From NCBI RefSeq assembly GCF_008365375.1, contig NZ_QOKW01000027.1, forward strand, positions 26,459 to 90,458: a DNA stretch of 64,000 nt, in the 5' to 3' direction. Source of the stretch: Roseomonas genomospecies 6. GTDB lineage: Bacteria; Pseudomonadota; Alphaproteobacteria; Azospirillales; Azospirillaceae. The translations under genes were made by a program, and so were the position numbers. The notes under the pieces were generated by a model that did no database searches, was not told the origin of the DNA, and worked only from the letters and a program-made list of their open reading frames with translations. This document shows, piece after piece, positions 18,211 to 26,258 of the stretch. The number at the start of each line of letters is the position of its first letter. The stretch's first letter is position 1.

Positions 18211-18489
18211 CCTGTCCGGCCTCCCTTCCGTGCTGCTCAAAAGAACGGCATACACCCGTTACCGTTTGTTCAGTTGGTATATGGATTGGGCACCGAAGCA
18301 TCCCAATAAGCCTTTGGCGGCAAGGGCTTCCCTTCGGCCCATCCAACGAAGGTCAGGCTTGCGCTTCCAATGCCGCCCATCCCTTCCCACCCGCCCCGCC
18401 CGCGTGCACAATGCGGCACACGGATGCGTGGGCGGCGAACCGCCTCCCGACGCGATCGAAAGGCAATTCAGAACGGGGAGCGGGGAATC

Positions 18490-19440
18490 ATGAGGAAGAC
18501 GTCGTGGATGGCCGGAGCCCTGGCGGCGGCCGTCGCCGGGCTGTGCGCGGTTTCGGCCTCGGCGCAGACCAAGGTGACCGTGGCGATGAGCGGCTGGACC
18601 GGCTTCGCGCCGATCACGCTGGCCAAGGAAACCGGCATCTTCAAGAAGAACGGCATCGAGGTCGAGATCAAGAAGATGCCGACCTCCAACCGCCACCAGG
18701 CGATGGCGGCGGGCGAGGTGCAGGCGATCACCACCACGGTGGACACGCACCTGCTCTACGCCTCCTCCGGCGTGGACGTGACGCAGGTGCTGGTGCTCGA
18801 CAGCTCGCACGGCGGCGACGGCATCGTCGTGCGCGACGCCATCGGCGGCCTCGCCGACCTGAAGGGCAAGCAGGTGGCCGTCCAGTATGGCGGCGTGCCG
18901 CAGTTCTGGCTGGCCTATGTGCTGAAGAAGAACGGGTTGTCGATCGGCGACGTGCAGACCGTCAACCTCCAGCCGTCGGACGCCGCCAACGCCTTCGTCG
19001 CCGGCCAGTTCGACGCCGCCGTGACCTACGAGCCGTACCTGTCCAAGGTGCGCGAGGCCAAGGGCAAGATCATCGTCACGTCCGACCAGACGCCGGGCGT
19101 CATCATCGACACGCTGGCCTTCCAGCCCGACTACATCCAGAAGAACCCGAAGGTCGTGAAGGCCTTCGTCGACAGTTGGTTCGAGGCGCTGGACGAGATC
19201 AAGAAGGACGAGAAGAAGGCCTTCGAGATCATGGCCCGCGACGTCAACCAGACGCCGGAACAGTTCGCCACCTCCGCCAAGACCGTGCTCTGGTACGACA
19301 AGGCCGGCAACATCGAGTATCTGACCAAGACCATGCCGACCTTCATCAAGGAGGTCCAGGACGTGATGCTGGAGGCCAAGCTGATCCGCAAGGCCCCTCC
19401 GAGCCTGGACAGCATGACCGACGCGTCCTTCGTGAAGTAA
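18490..19440 (+). CDS. ABC transporter substrate-binding protein (nitrate/sulfonate/taurine class)
   Basis: 316 aa. A signal peptide (MRKTSWMAGALAAAVAGLCA, cleaved near ASA-QT) is followed by an NMT1/TauA/SsuA-type periplasmic binding fold: VAMSGWTGFAPITLAKETGI, FKKNGIEVEIKKMP, VAVQYGG, AFVAGQFDAAVTYEPYL. It should capture a small anion or amine for the permease and ATPase genes that follow. A 129-base gap with a strong repeat hairpin separates it from the permease; such hairpins can stabilise upstream mRNA, which would raise binding-protein levels. Sulfonate, taurine and nitrate cannot be distinguished from sequence alone. Confidence 0.88.
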   Translation: MRKTSWMAGALAAAVAGLCAVSASAQTKVTVAMSGWTGFAPITLAKETGIFKKNGIEVEIKKMPTSNRHQAMAAGEVQAITTTVDTHLLYASSGVDVTQVLVLDSSHGGDGIVVRDAIGGLADLKGKQVAVQYGGVPQFWLAYVLKKNGLSIGDVQTVNLQPSDAANAFVAGQFDAAVTYEPYLSKVREAKGKIIVTSDQTPGVIIDTLAFQPDYIQKNPKVVKAFVDSWFEALDEIKKDEKKAFEIMARDVNQTPEQFATSAKTVLWYDKAGNIEYLTKTMPTFIKEVQDVMLEAKLIRKAPPSLDSMTDASFVK

Positions 19441-19445
19441 GTTCT

Positions 19446-19534
19446 TGCCCCCTCCCCAACCCTCCCCCGCTTCGCGGGAGAGGGGGTTAAGTTCCCTCCC
19501 TCGCCGAAGGCGGGGGAGGGTCAGGGAGGGGGCA
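19446..19534. repeat. REP-like GC-rich inverted repeat
   Basis: Outer arms of about 25 bases (19446-19470 and 19510-19534; TGCCCCCTCCC ... GGGAGGGGGCA) pair with two mismatches, enclosing an inner hairpin around gcttcgcggg. The same outer sequence recurs at 58465-58633. It lies between the binding-protein and permease genes of one operon. Confidence 0.85.
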
Positions 19535-19569
19535 CCGCCTTCCAAACCCGACAACGGTCCACCAATCCC

Positions 19570-20358
19570 ATGTCCCCCCTCTTCACTCCGCTGAAGCCGG
19601 TCGCTCCGGCGCTGCGCACGGTGCTGGGCATTGCCTGCTTCGTGCTGTTCTTCCTGGGCTGGGGCATCGCCACCTACGGCGGCTTCGTGAAGCCGCTGTT
19701 CCTGGCCTCGCCCGGCGACACGCTGACGGCGGGCATCGCTCTGTTCCGGGAGTTCGGCTTCGCCGAGGACATCGCCGTCACGGTCTGGCGCGTCTTCGCC
19801 GGCTTCGCCATGGCCGCCGCCCTGGCGGTGCCGCTGGGCATCCTGATGGGGGCCTTCAAGCCGGTGGAGGCCTTCTTCGAGGCCTTCGTGTCCTTCGCCC
19901 GCTACCTGCCGGCCTCGGCCTTCATCCCGCTGCTGATCCTGTGGGCGGGCGTCGGCGAGTTGCAGAAGATCCTGGTCATCTTCATCGGCTCGGTCTTCCA
20001 ACTCGTCATCATGGTGACGGTCATCGTGTCGGGCATCCGCACCGATCTGGTGGAGGCCGCCTACACGCTGGGCGCCAAGCGCGACGGCGTGGTTCTGCGC
20101 GTCCTGCTGCCCGCCGCCGCCCCGCAGATCTTCGAGGCGCTGCGCCTCGTGCTCGGCTGGGCCTGGACCTACGTGATCGTGGCGGAACTGGTGGGCGCGT
20201 CGCGCGGCATCGGCCACATGATCATCGACGCCCAGCGCTTCCTGGACACCGGCCAGATGATCTTCGGCATCTTCGTGATCGGCGTGATCGGCCTCATCAC
20301 CGACCTGCTGTTCCGGGCGCTCAACGCCCGTCTCTTCCCGTGGGCCAAAGGACGATAA
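19570..20358 (+). CDS. ABC transporter permease
   Basis: 262 aa with about six hydrophobic helices. The binding-protein-dependent permease signature is a diverged EAA loop near YTLGAKRDGVVLRVLLPAAA, where it contacts the ATPase. It belongs to the SsuC/TauC/NrtB group, as does the whole operon. The start is the ATG at 19570 after the repeat region, and the ATPase gene begins 9 bases past the stop. It forms the inner-membrane channel for the substrate delivered by the preceding binding protein. Confidence 0.9.
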   Translation: MSPLFTPLKPVAPALRTVLGIACFVLFFLGWGIATYGGFVKPLFLASPGDTLTAGIALFREFGFAEDIAVTVWRVFAGFAMAAALAVPLGILMGAFKPVEAFFEAFVSFARYLPASAFIPLLILWAGVGELQKILVIFIGSVFQLVIMVTVIVSGIRTDLVEAAYTLGAKRDGVVLRVLLPAAAPQIFEALRLVLGWAWTYVIVAELVGASRGIGHMIIDAQRFLDTGQMIFGIFVIGVIGLITDLLFRALNARLFPWAKGR

Positions 20359-20367
20359 GCGCCGGCC

Positions 20368-21156
20368 ATGAGCAAGCTGTCCATCCGCAACGTCGAGAAG
20401 ACCTTCCCAAGCCGCAACAACACGGCGCCCACCCGCGCGCTGGAGCCGACGAGCCTGGAGGTTGCCGACAACGACTTCATCACCATCCTGGGGCCGTCGG
20501 GCTGCGGCAAGTCCACGCTGCTGCGCATCGTCGCCGGTCTGGAGACGCCGAGCGCCGGCGAGGTGCTGCTGGAAGGCAAGGCGGTCTCCGGCCCCGGTCC
20601 CGACCGCGGCATGGTGTTCCAGTCCTACACGCTGTTCCCCTGGCTGACCGTGCGCGACAACGTCTGCTTCGGCCTGCGCGAGCGCGGCCTGCCACGGGCG
20701 GAGCAGTTGGCGATCGCCGACCGCTTCCTGGCCCAGGTCGGGCTGAAGGGATTCGAGAACCACCACCCGGCCCAACTGTCCGGCGGCATGCAGCAGCGCA
20801 CGGCGCTGGCCCGCGCGCTGGCCAACGACCCGAAGATGCTGCTGCTGGACGAGCCCTTCGGCGCGCTGGATCACCAGACGCGCGAGCTGATGCAGGAACT
20901 GCTTCTGGGCATTTGGGAGGCCGACCGCAAGACGGTGATGTTCGTCACCCACGACATCGACGAAGCCATCTTCATGGCCAGCCGCGTGGTGGTGATGTCG
21001 GCCCGCCCCGGCCGCATCAAGTGCGACATCCCCATCGAGCTGCCGCACCCCCGCTCCTACAAGGTCAAGACCACCCCGGAATTCGCCGCCTACAAGGAAC
21101 GGCTGACCGAGGAGATCCGCGTGGAGACCATCAAGGCCGTGACCATGGAGCGCTGA
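20368..21156 (+). CDS. ABC transporter ATP-binding protein
   Basis: 262 aa. Full ABC ATPase motif set: Walker A GPSGCGKST, signature LSGGMQQRTALARAL, Walker B KMLLLDEPFGALD, and switch His in VMFVTHDIDEAI. This is the SsuB/TauB/NrtD type that powers uptake. It is the last gene of the three-gene importer operon, followed by a clear terminator at 21186. Confidence 0.93.
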   Translation: MSKLSIRNVEKTFPSRNNTAPTRALEPTSLEVADNDFITILGPSGCGKSTLLRIVAGLETPSAGEVLLEGKAVSGPGPDRGMVFQSYTLFPWLTVRDNVCFGLRERGLPRAEQLAIADRFLAQVGLKGFENHHPAQLSGGMQQRTALARALANDPKMLLLDEPFGALDHQTRELMQELLLGIWEADRKTVMFVTHDIDEAIFMASRVVVMSARPGRIKCDIPIELPHPRSYKVKTTPEFAAYKERLTEEIRVETIKAVTMER

Positions 21157-21185
21157 CTCGGCCTTCTTCGGCTCCCGACACAAGA

Positions 21186-21215
21186 AGAGCGGCGCCCGCA
21201 AGCGCCGCTCTTTCC
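21186..21215 (+). terminator. Rho-independent terminator of the ABC importer operon
   Basis: Perfect 10-bp stem agagcggcgc / gcgccgctct with a six-base loop, followed by ttcc. It starts 30 bases after the ATPase stop. Confidence 0.8.
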
Positions 21216-21237
21216 ATTTGTGGGCTCCACCGCCGGA

Positions 21238-21606
21238 TCAGGCGTGGCTGCCGGTGTTCACGACCAAATCGGACAGGGCGATGCCGGCGCGCCGGGCGTC
21301 CGCGGCCAACTCGCGCTGGCAACTCCAATGGCACCGCCCGTCGATTTCCAGCATCCGGCCATGGCGCCTCATCACCCAGACGCCGGTGGTCGCCATGTGG
21401 ATGACCCGGGCCAGCGCGTTGTCGGCGGCGGCCGGACGGGCTTGCACCGCCGGAGCGGCGGCAGGGTGGGCCGGAACGTCCGACCGATCGAAGATCGGAG
21501 CGTTGGGATAACCGCTGACCGGCTGCAACGGATGCCGTTCGCGGCGGTCGCTCGGACGGCTGGGCGAGGTGGCGGCAAGGGCCTGGGGCCGGGAGAGGTG
21601 CAGCAT
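21238..21606 (-). CDS. hypothetical protein
   Basis: About 122 aa, not recognised. The first half is Pro/Arg/Ala-rich and probably disordered. The second half (ALARVIHMATTGVWVMRRHG, then IDGRCHWSCQRELAADARRA) looks like a small folded domain with two close cysteines. ATGs at 21615 and 21606 are both possible. It converges on the ABC operon and is likely monocistronic. Confidence 0.5.
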   Translation of the reverse strand: MLHLSRPQALAATSPSRPSDRRERHPLQPVSGYPNAPIFDRSDVPAHPAAAPAVQARPAAADNALARVIHMATTGVWVMRRHGRMLEIDGRCHWSCQRELAADARRAGIALSDLVVNTGSHA

Positions 21607-22005
21607 GGTGGGCATCCTGGAACGTTTCCATTGAGCCTGCGACTTGTGCGTCGCGCAGGTCGTTACGACACTTAACCTTTCACGCGGCAAGGATGATGTA
21701 AAGGAGAAAATCGTTCAAAATTTGAACAGTGCCTCGATGCCCAGATGGCGGCACCGCCAACGAGCGCGTGTTTTCGAGCGATCCCAAGCGTCTTCACCTC
21801 TGCCGCCGGTTGGCACAGTCTGCCTGCCGGTTTCAAAGGAGGGGTTCCCAAGACCTCACCGCACCCTATTTGGGATAAGTATCGCTCTTCTCTGCCCCGG
21901 AATAGTCACACGCAAAAGCGTGTTCGATCCGTAAGCATGCGTCACAAGCGCAGGCTTGGCCATCGGCCTCCGGGGCTGATGGAGTCCGAGAATGCAGGAA
22001 AGACA
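21607..22005. other. intergenic region with a short perfect palindrome
   Basis: About 400 bases with no credible gene. The part at 21690-21730 is AT-rich and contains the palindrome GTTCAAA-A-TTTGAAC. The rest shows no clear promoter hexamers or RNA gene. It must contain the promoter of the glycine-zipper lipoprotein gene. Confidence 0.5.
21713..21727. promoter_or_regulatory. palindromic operator-like site
   Basis: GTTCAAAATTTGAAC: two perfect 7-base arms around a central A, in a locally AT-rich stretch about 280 bases before the glycine-zipper gene. It resembles a small dimeric-regulator operator; the regulator is unknown. Confidence 0.35.
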
Positions 22006-22245
22006 ATGGGTAGGACCATGGTGAAGAAACTGGCAGTGATCCTGGTTGGCGGCCTTGTACTGGCGGGCTGCTCGAACCTCAGCCACCGTGAACAGCGTAC
22101 GCTTTCCGGCGGCGCCATCGGAGCCGCGGGCGGTGCGGCGGTCGGCGCCCTGACGGGCGGCAGCGCGGTTATGGGCGGCGTGATCGGCGGTGCGGCGGGT
22201 GCCGCGGTGGGCGCCCTGACTTCGGACAGCGGCAAGCGCCGGTAG
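22006..22245 (+). CDS. small glycine-zipper lipoprotein
   Basis: About 79 aa. The signal sequence ends in a lipobox (LVLAGCSNL). The mature part is almost entirely a glycine-zipper region: GGAIGAAGGAAVGALTGGSA repeated with GGVIGGAAGAAVGALT. Proteins of this YmgG/SlyB-like style are small outer-membrane lipoproteins whose GxxxG-type helices pack in membranes; many are stress-induced. The ATG at 22006 has a good ribosome-binding site (aggaaagaca); the ATG at 22018 is an alternative. Single-gene unit. Confidence 0.75.
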   Translation: MGRTMVKKLAVILVGGLVLAGCSNLSHREQRTLSGGAIGAAGGAAVGALTGGSAVMGGVIGGAAGAAVGALTSDSGKRR

Positions 22246-22310
22246 AGCACCATTTCAGCACGGGGGATCGGGCCGCCGGACCACCATCCGCGGCCACCCC
22301 CCAAAAATGC

Positions 22311-22334
22311 AAAAAGACCCTGAATGCCAGGGCC
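22311..22334 (-). terminator. terminator of the tRNA-Gly gene
   Basis: On the minus strand the stem ggccctg / cagggtc is followed by a run of T (tctttttg), about 28 bases past the tRNA 3' end. Confidence 0.65.
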
Positions 22335-22361
22335 TCGGAAAACTTTCAATTCTTGAGATTT

Positions 22362-22435
22362 TGGAGCGGGTGAAGGGAATCGAACCCTCGTCGTAAGCTT
22401 GGGAAGCTTCTGCTCTACCATTGAGCTACACCCGC
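22362..22435 (-). tRNA. tRNA-Gly (anticodon CCC)
   Basis: On the minus strand a complete cloverleaf is present: acceptor GCGGGTG / CACCCGC, D arm GCTC...GAGC, anticodon loop TTCCCAA giving CCC, T arm GAGGGTTCGATTCCCTT, and an encoded 3' TCCA. It closely matches the known Escherichia coli tRNA-Gly(CCC) pattern. The first anticodon-stem pair (G-A) is mismatched. Reads GGG codons. Confidence 0.95.
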
Positions 22436-22470
22436 GCGCCGCATGTTTATAGGCGACGCTTTCGCCGCTT

Positions 22471-23130
22471 TCAAGCGGTTCGAGCACGCCACAGGCGGGA
22501 TTCCGAAAGTTCCCGCGGAGCTGCGGCGAAAGCCGAGACCAGGGGCGTGATCAGGCGCGGGAACAAGGCCACGGGTTTGGGCTCCGGCAGCAGGTCCCTG
22601 TCCGTGGGCGCGGCACAGTCGTCGTCCGCCATCGGAGCGGTCACCATGCCGGCAGCGCCGGCCAGGGCGCCCGGGACCAGTTCCAGGCCCAGAAAGCGGT
22701 CGAGATCCACCGGACCCGGCAGCGCCATGTCCAGCGTCAGGTCCCGGGTGAAGCCGAACCGCGCGTAATAGGGCGCGTCGCCCACCAGGATCACCGCCCG
22801 GTGGCCCAGCGCCGCCGCCTTGTTCAGGCTCATCCGGATCAGCTTGCTGCCCAGGCCGCCGCCCTGCAGCCGGTCCGACACGGCGATGGGGCCAAGCAGA
22901 AGCGCCGGCACCGTGCCGCCGATGGTCACCGGCCAGTAGCGGATCGTGCCCTCCAGGATTTCGTTGCCCAGCTCGTCATGTTCGATGGCGACGAAGCCGA
23001 GTTCCGGGATCGGGGCCACGCCCTCCCGCAGCTTGTAGGCGGTCTTCTTGAAGCGGTCCGGGCCGAAGGACCGGTCGAGCAGGGCTTCGATCGCCGCGTC
23101 GTGCCGCGGCTCTTCCAGGGAGATCATCAT
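22471..23130 (-). CDS. GNAT-family N-acetyltransferase
   Basis: 219 aa. The N-terminal ~150 residues are a GNAT fold: SLEEPRHDAAIEALLDRSFG, VPALLLGPIAVSDRLQGGGL with the acetyl-CoA loop QGGGLGSKLIR, and GDAPYYARFGFTRD near the domain end. This resembles the YhbS-type subgroup. A ~60-residue Ala/Pro-rich tail follows. The reading frame runs far upstream over apaG and folE, but the start at 23130 or 23127 (MMISLEEP) begins the conserved domain. The acetyl acceptor is unknown. The gene lies directly behind tRNA-Gly on the same strand. Confidence 0.85.
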   Translation of the reverse strand: MMISLEEPRHDAAIEALLDRSFGPDRFKKTAYKLREGVAPIPELGFVAIEHDELGNEILEGTIRYWPVTIGGTVPALLLGPIAVSDRLQGGGLGSKLIRMSLNKAAALGHRAVILVGDAPYYARFGFTRDLTLDMALPGPVDLDRFLGLELVPGALAGAAGMVTAPMADDDCAAPTDRDLLPEPKPVALFPRLITPLVSAFAAAPRELSESRLWRARTA

Positions 23131-23544
23131 GTCAAGGGCTTCCCGGCAGAAGGACTTTGGTCGGAGGCGGATCGCGCCGCCGCGCCGGGGGAGCGCCGGA
23201 TCAGTGCCGGCGGAGACCCGAAGCGTCCGCACGCGACCCAAGGACGGCCGCACCCGCGCGCAGCGCGGCGTGGCGTCGTCGTCGGATGCTGATGTCGTGC
23301 GGACGAGACATGGGCAAGGCTCTTTGGCCGTTGCGGGGAACACGCATATATCACCAGTGGACAGGGGGTTCAAGGGATCGTGAAAGGGCAGGAACCCGGC
23401 CTGCGCGCATGGCGTCCCGGTGTGTCCCGCATGCATCGCCGCGGCCCCGTCCCCCCGCGGCGATGATCCGGAGGGGGTGTTCACCGCTCCGCCACTGGAC
23501 AGGCGCTTTGCCCCGCCCCTATTCTCTGTGCCGGGAGTGCCGCC
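23131..23544. other. intergenic region, nothing identified
   Basis: About 410 bases between the divergent GNAT and apaG genes. It must carry both promoters. I find no domain-bearing reading frame, RNA gene or convincing hairpin in it. Confidence 0.5.
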
Positions 23545-23937
23545 ATGTACACGAAAGTCACCCGCGCGATCCGCGTCACCGTCCAGCCCGTCTTCCTCGA
23601 CGAGCAGTCCGTGCCCGCCGAAAGCCGCTATGTCTGGGCCTATCACGTCCGGATCGAGAACGAAGGCCAGGAAACCGTCCGGCTGCGCACACGCTATTGG
23701 CACATCACCGACGCGCTGGGGCGCGTGCAGGAGGTGCGCGGGCCGGGCGTGGTGGGCGAGCAGCCGGTGCTGGAGCCCGGCGGAAGCTTTGAATACACCA
23801 GCGGAACGCCGCTGCCCACGCCGTCCGGTATCATGGTCGGTTCCTACCGGTTCGAAACGGGCGGCGGCGAGGCCTTCGACGTGGCGGTCCCCGCCTTCTC
23901 GCTGGACAGCCCGCACCAGCCCCGGCAACTGAACTGA
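23545..23937 (+). CDS. apaG: ApaG protein
   Basis: 130 aa, the usual length for ApaG. Characteristic immunoglobulin-like beta fold: VTRAIRVTVQPVFLDEQSVP, RYVWAYHVRIENEG, RLRTRYWHITDA, VVGEQPVLEPGGSFEYTSG, GIMVGSYRFE. ApaG was named for its operon with apaH in enterics and linked there to cobalt/magnesium resistance; its biochemical role is still unclear. Here it stands alone with a good ribosome-binding site (gggag). Confidence 0.95.
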   Translation: MYTKVTRAIRVTVQPVFLDEQSVPAESRYVWAYHVRIENEGQETVRLRTRYWHITDALGRVQEVRGPGVVGEQPVLEPGGSFEYTSGTPLPTPSGIMVGSYRFETGGGEAFDVAVPAFSLDSPHQPRQLN

Positions 23938-24225
23938 CGCCGTTGAAAATCCGCCGAAAATCCGCCCGCGCTCTGCAACCAATTGCCGCGGGCCGGGCTT
24001 GAAAACCGAATCCGGCGCCTTGACTGTAGGGTGTCCGGTCCCACTTGCGCCATACTCCGATCTGCTGCCCACAGCCCCGCACCACCATTCCGGTGATCCG
24101 GGCGCGCTGCGGGCCGTATGTATACCTGACAAGCCGGCTCTGGCATCCGATGCCGCGGCGCCGGCCAGGACGCGACCCCAAGACGTGCCTCCAAGACGTG
24201 ACCAGGAATCGAAAGGCTTCGCCCC

Positions 24226-24891
24226 GTGACGGCTCCCAAGACCCCGCACGCCGACAACATTCTCCGCGGCCCCGGCCACCCCGCCGGCACCACGCCGACC
24301 GGTGACGCCCGACCGACCCGTGCCGAGGCGGAAGAGGCCGTGCGCACCCTGATCCGCTGGGCCGGCGACGATCCCGCGCGCGAAGGGCTGGTCGGCACGC
24401 CGGACCGGGTGGTCCGCTCCTACGAGGAGTTCTTCGCCGGCTACTCCATCGACCCGGAAGACATCCTCAAGCGCACCTTCGAGGAGACCGACGGCTACGA
24501 CGAGATGGTCGTGCTGCGCGACATCCGGCTGGAGTCCTATTGCGAGCACCACATGGTGCCGATCATCGGCCGGGCGCACGTCGCCTATCTGCCCCGCCAC
24601 CGGGTCGTCGGCATCTCCAAGCTGGCGCGGCTCGTGGAGGCTTACGCCAAGCGCCTGCAAATCCAGGAGAAGATGACGGCGCAGATCGCCAACACCATCG
24701 ATCAGGTGCTGCAGCCCGAAGGCGTGGCCGTGGTGATCGAGGCGCAGCACCAATGCATGACCACCCGCGGCGTGCACAAGACCGGAGTCACCATGGTGAC
24801 CAGCCGCATGCTGGGCGCCTTCCGCAGCGATCCGTCCACCCGGCGGGAGTTCCTGACGATGATCGGGAACCCCGGTTCCCGCGCGGAGTGA
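24226..24891 (+). CDS. folE: GTP cyclohydrolase I (first copy)
   Basis: 221 aa with a GTG start. Converts GTP to 7,8-dihydroneopterin triphosphate, the first step of folate and tetrahydropterin synthesis. Zinc and catalytic residues are visible in LESYCEHHMVPIIG (Cys and paired His) and QHQCMTTRGVHKTG (second Cys). TPDRVVRSYEEFFAGYSIDP is the usual N-terminal region. An upstream disordered ~30 residues is rich in Pro/Thr. A second, clearly different paralogue lies at 27163-27852. Monocistronic in appearance; the regulator gene downstream is convergent. Confidence 0.95.
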   Translation: MTAPKTPHADNILRGPGHPAGTTPTGDARPTRAEAEEAVRTLIRWAGDDPAREGLVGTPDRVVRSYEEFFAGYSIDPEDILKRTFEETDGYDEMVVLRDIRLESYCEHHMVPIIGRAHVAYLPRHRVVGISKLARLVEAYAKRLQIQEKMTAQIANTIDQVLQPEGVAVVIEAQHQCMTTRGVHKTGVTMVTSRMLGAFRSDPSTRREFLTMIGNPGSRAE

Positions 24892-24904
24892 GGGCGGGTC
24901 CGCG

Positions 24905-25507
24905 CTATTCCGCGCGGATGCCGTGCTGGCGCAACAGGCTGTAGAGCGTCGGGCGGCTGACCCCCAGCAGGCGCGCCGTCGCCGACAGGTTGCCGCCGGA
25001 GCGGGCGAGCGAGTCGAGCAGGGCGCGCCGCTCCGTCTCGTCGCGCAGGACGCGCAGCGTCGGCGGAGCGTCTCCCGTGTTCAACCGGCGCCCTTCCAGT
25101 TCCAGGTCGGCGCGCTGGAACGCGCGCTGCACCACCCCGGCCAGTTCCTGCGCGTCGATGGGCTTGCCGCACACGTCGTGGGCGCCGCGGGCCACGGCGC
25201 GCACCGCCAGCACCCGCTGGTCCTGCGGGACGAGCGCGATGATCTTGATGGACGGCGCCTCCCCCAGGATCAGCGACAGGGCGTCCAGACCATCGCCGGC
25301 ACCGTTGGAACCTTGCCCGTCGGGATGCGGGTCGAGCTGCGCCAGATCGACCGACAGGGCCACCACCGGGGGCCGGTGCGCGCGCACCGCCTCCAGGGCG
25401 TCCGCCACGCCGCTCGCGACGACGATCCGGCACACCGGCAGGGCGTTCCGCACCCGGTCTTCCAGGGTGGGATCGTCATCGACGACAAGCAGCGTGCGTG
25501 GAACCAT
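24905..25507 (-). CDS. response regulator with Fis-type DNA-binding domain, PrsR-like but lacking AAA+
   Basis: 200 aa. N-terminal receiver (RTLLVVDDDPTLEDRVRNAL; conserved Lys in GKPIDAQELAGVV). The phospho-acceptor region reads VVALSVDLAQLD, where the Asp is shifted or may be replaced by Ser. After a short linker (LELEGRRL) comes a Fis-type helix-turn-helix: GGNLSATARLLGVSRPTLYS then LLRQHGIRAE. Both halves resemble PrsR regulators linked to exopolysaccharide/PEP-CTERM systems, but the central sigma-54 AAA+ ATPase domain is absent. No exopolysaccharide genes are near. It should bind DNA but not activate sigma-54 polymerase. Confidence 0.82.
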   Translation of the reverse strand: MVPRTLLVVDDDPTLEDRVRNALPVCRIVVASGVADALEAVRAHRPPVVALSVDLAQLDPHPDGQGSNGAGDGLDALSLILGEAPSIKIIALVPQDQRVLAVRAVARGAHDVCGKPIDAQELAGVVQRAFQRADLELEGRRLNTGDAPPTLRVLRDETERRALLDSLARSGGNLSATARLLGVSRPTLYSLLRQHGIRAE

Positions 25508-25744
25508 GATTCTCCAACTCTCCGACCGGGAACGCGGGCCGGCGGTCAGAATCGCGGCAGACGGCCCGTCTGTCCAAGGCGCGTTGGCATGAATCCCAGA
25601 GCAATTAGGGCAAAATTGCGTCGTCGAAAGGGGTGCACCGCGGCATGGCCCCTGCCCGTCCACCGCCCTCTCCCCCTCGCTGAGGCGGTCTGCTAAGGTC
25701 CCGGCGCGAAAAGGCGATTCCGCGCACGGGGGAGCGAGGTCATC

Positions 25745-26227
25745 ATGGCGGCGAAGGTCACACCGGCGGTGAACGCGGTGAAGGCGGCGGGGATCGCCCA
25801 CCGTCTGATGGAGTATGAGTACGACCCCTCGGCGGACGCCATCGGCCTGCACGCCGCGTCGGCCATGGGGCTGGACCCGGCGGTCGTCTACAAGACGCTG
25901 ATCGTCCAGTTGGAGCCCAAGGCCCTGGCCTGCGCCGTGATCCCCGTGGCGGCGAAGCTGGACCTGAAGGCGCTGGCCGCTGCCGCGGGCGCGAAGAAGG
26001 CCGATCTGGCCGACCCCACACTGGCGGAGCGGACCACCGGCTACATGGTCGGCGGCATCAGCCCGCTGGGGCAGCGCAAGGCCCTGCCCACCTTCATCGA
26101 CGCCAGCGCCGAAACGCTGCCGGAGATGGTCGTCAACGGCGGGCGCCGCGGGCTGCAGATCGCCCTGGCCCCCGCGGATCTGGCCCGCGCCACCCGGGGG
26201 ACCGTCCGGCGGATCGCGGTGGGGTAG
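25745..26227 (+). CDS. ybaK: Cys-tRNA(Pro) deacylase, YbaK/EbsC family
   Basis: 160 aa, the normal YbaK length. YbaK hydrolyses Cys-tRNA(Pro) formed by prolyl-tRNA synthetase errors. Family features: TPAVNAVKAAGIAHRLMEYE, VYKTLIVQLE with the conserved Lys, KKADLADPTLAERTTGYMVG and GGISPLGQRKALPTFID. Upstream in the same region is the convergent-divergent regulator gene; the gene is probably monocistronic. Confidence 0.93.
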   Translation: MAAKVTPAVNAVKAAGIAHRLMEYEYDPSADAIGLHAASAMGLDPAVVYKTLIVQLEPKALACAVIPVAAKLDLKALAAAAGAKKADLADPTLAERTTGYMVGGISPLGQRKALPTFIDASAETLPEMVVNGGRRGLQIALAPADLARATRGTVRRIAVG

Positions 26228-26258
26228 GCGCCCCCCTCCCCGCCGCTTCCGCCCGAGG

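Noticed and set aside
18211..18489. Riboswitch upstream of the ABC importer
   Set aside because: No TPP, cobalamin or other recognised consensus box could be made out by eye; a covariance-model search would be decisive.
18259..21201. 980-aa open frame antisense to the ABC importer operon
   Set aside because: It spans three intact transporter genes and two intergenic repeats on the other strand and has no domain signature.
22471..24777. 768-aa fusion of GNAT with a long N-terminal region
   Set aside because: The extension is antisense to apaG and folE; the GNAT domain begins cleanly at 23130.
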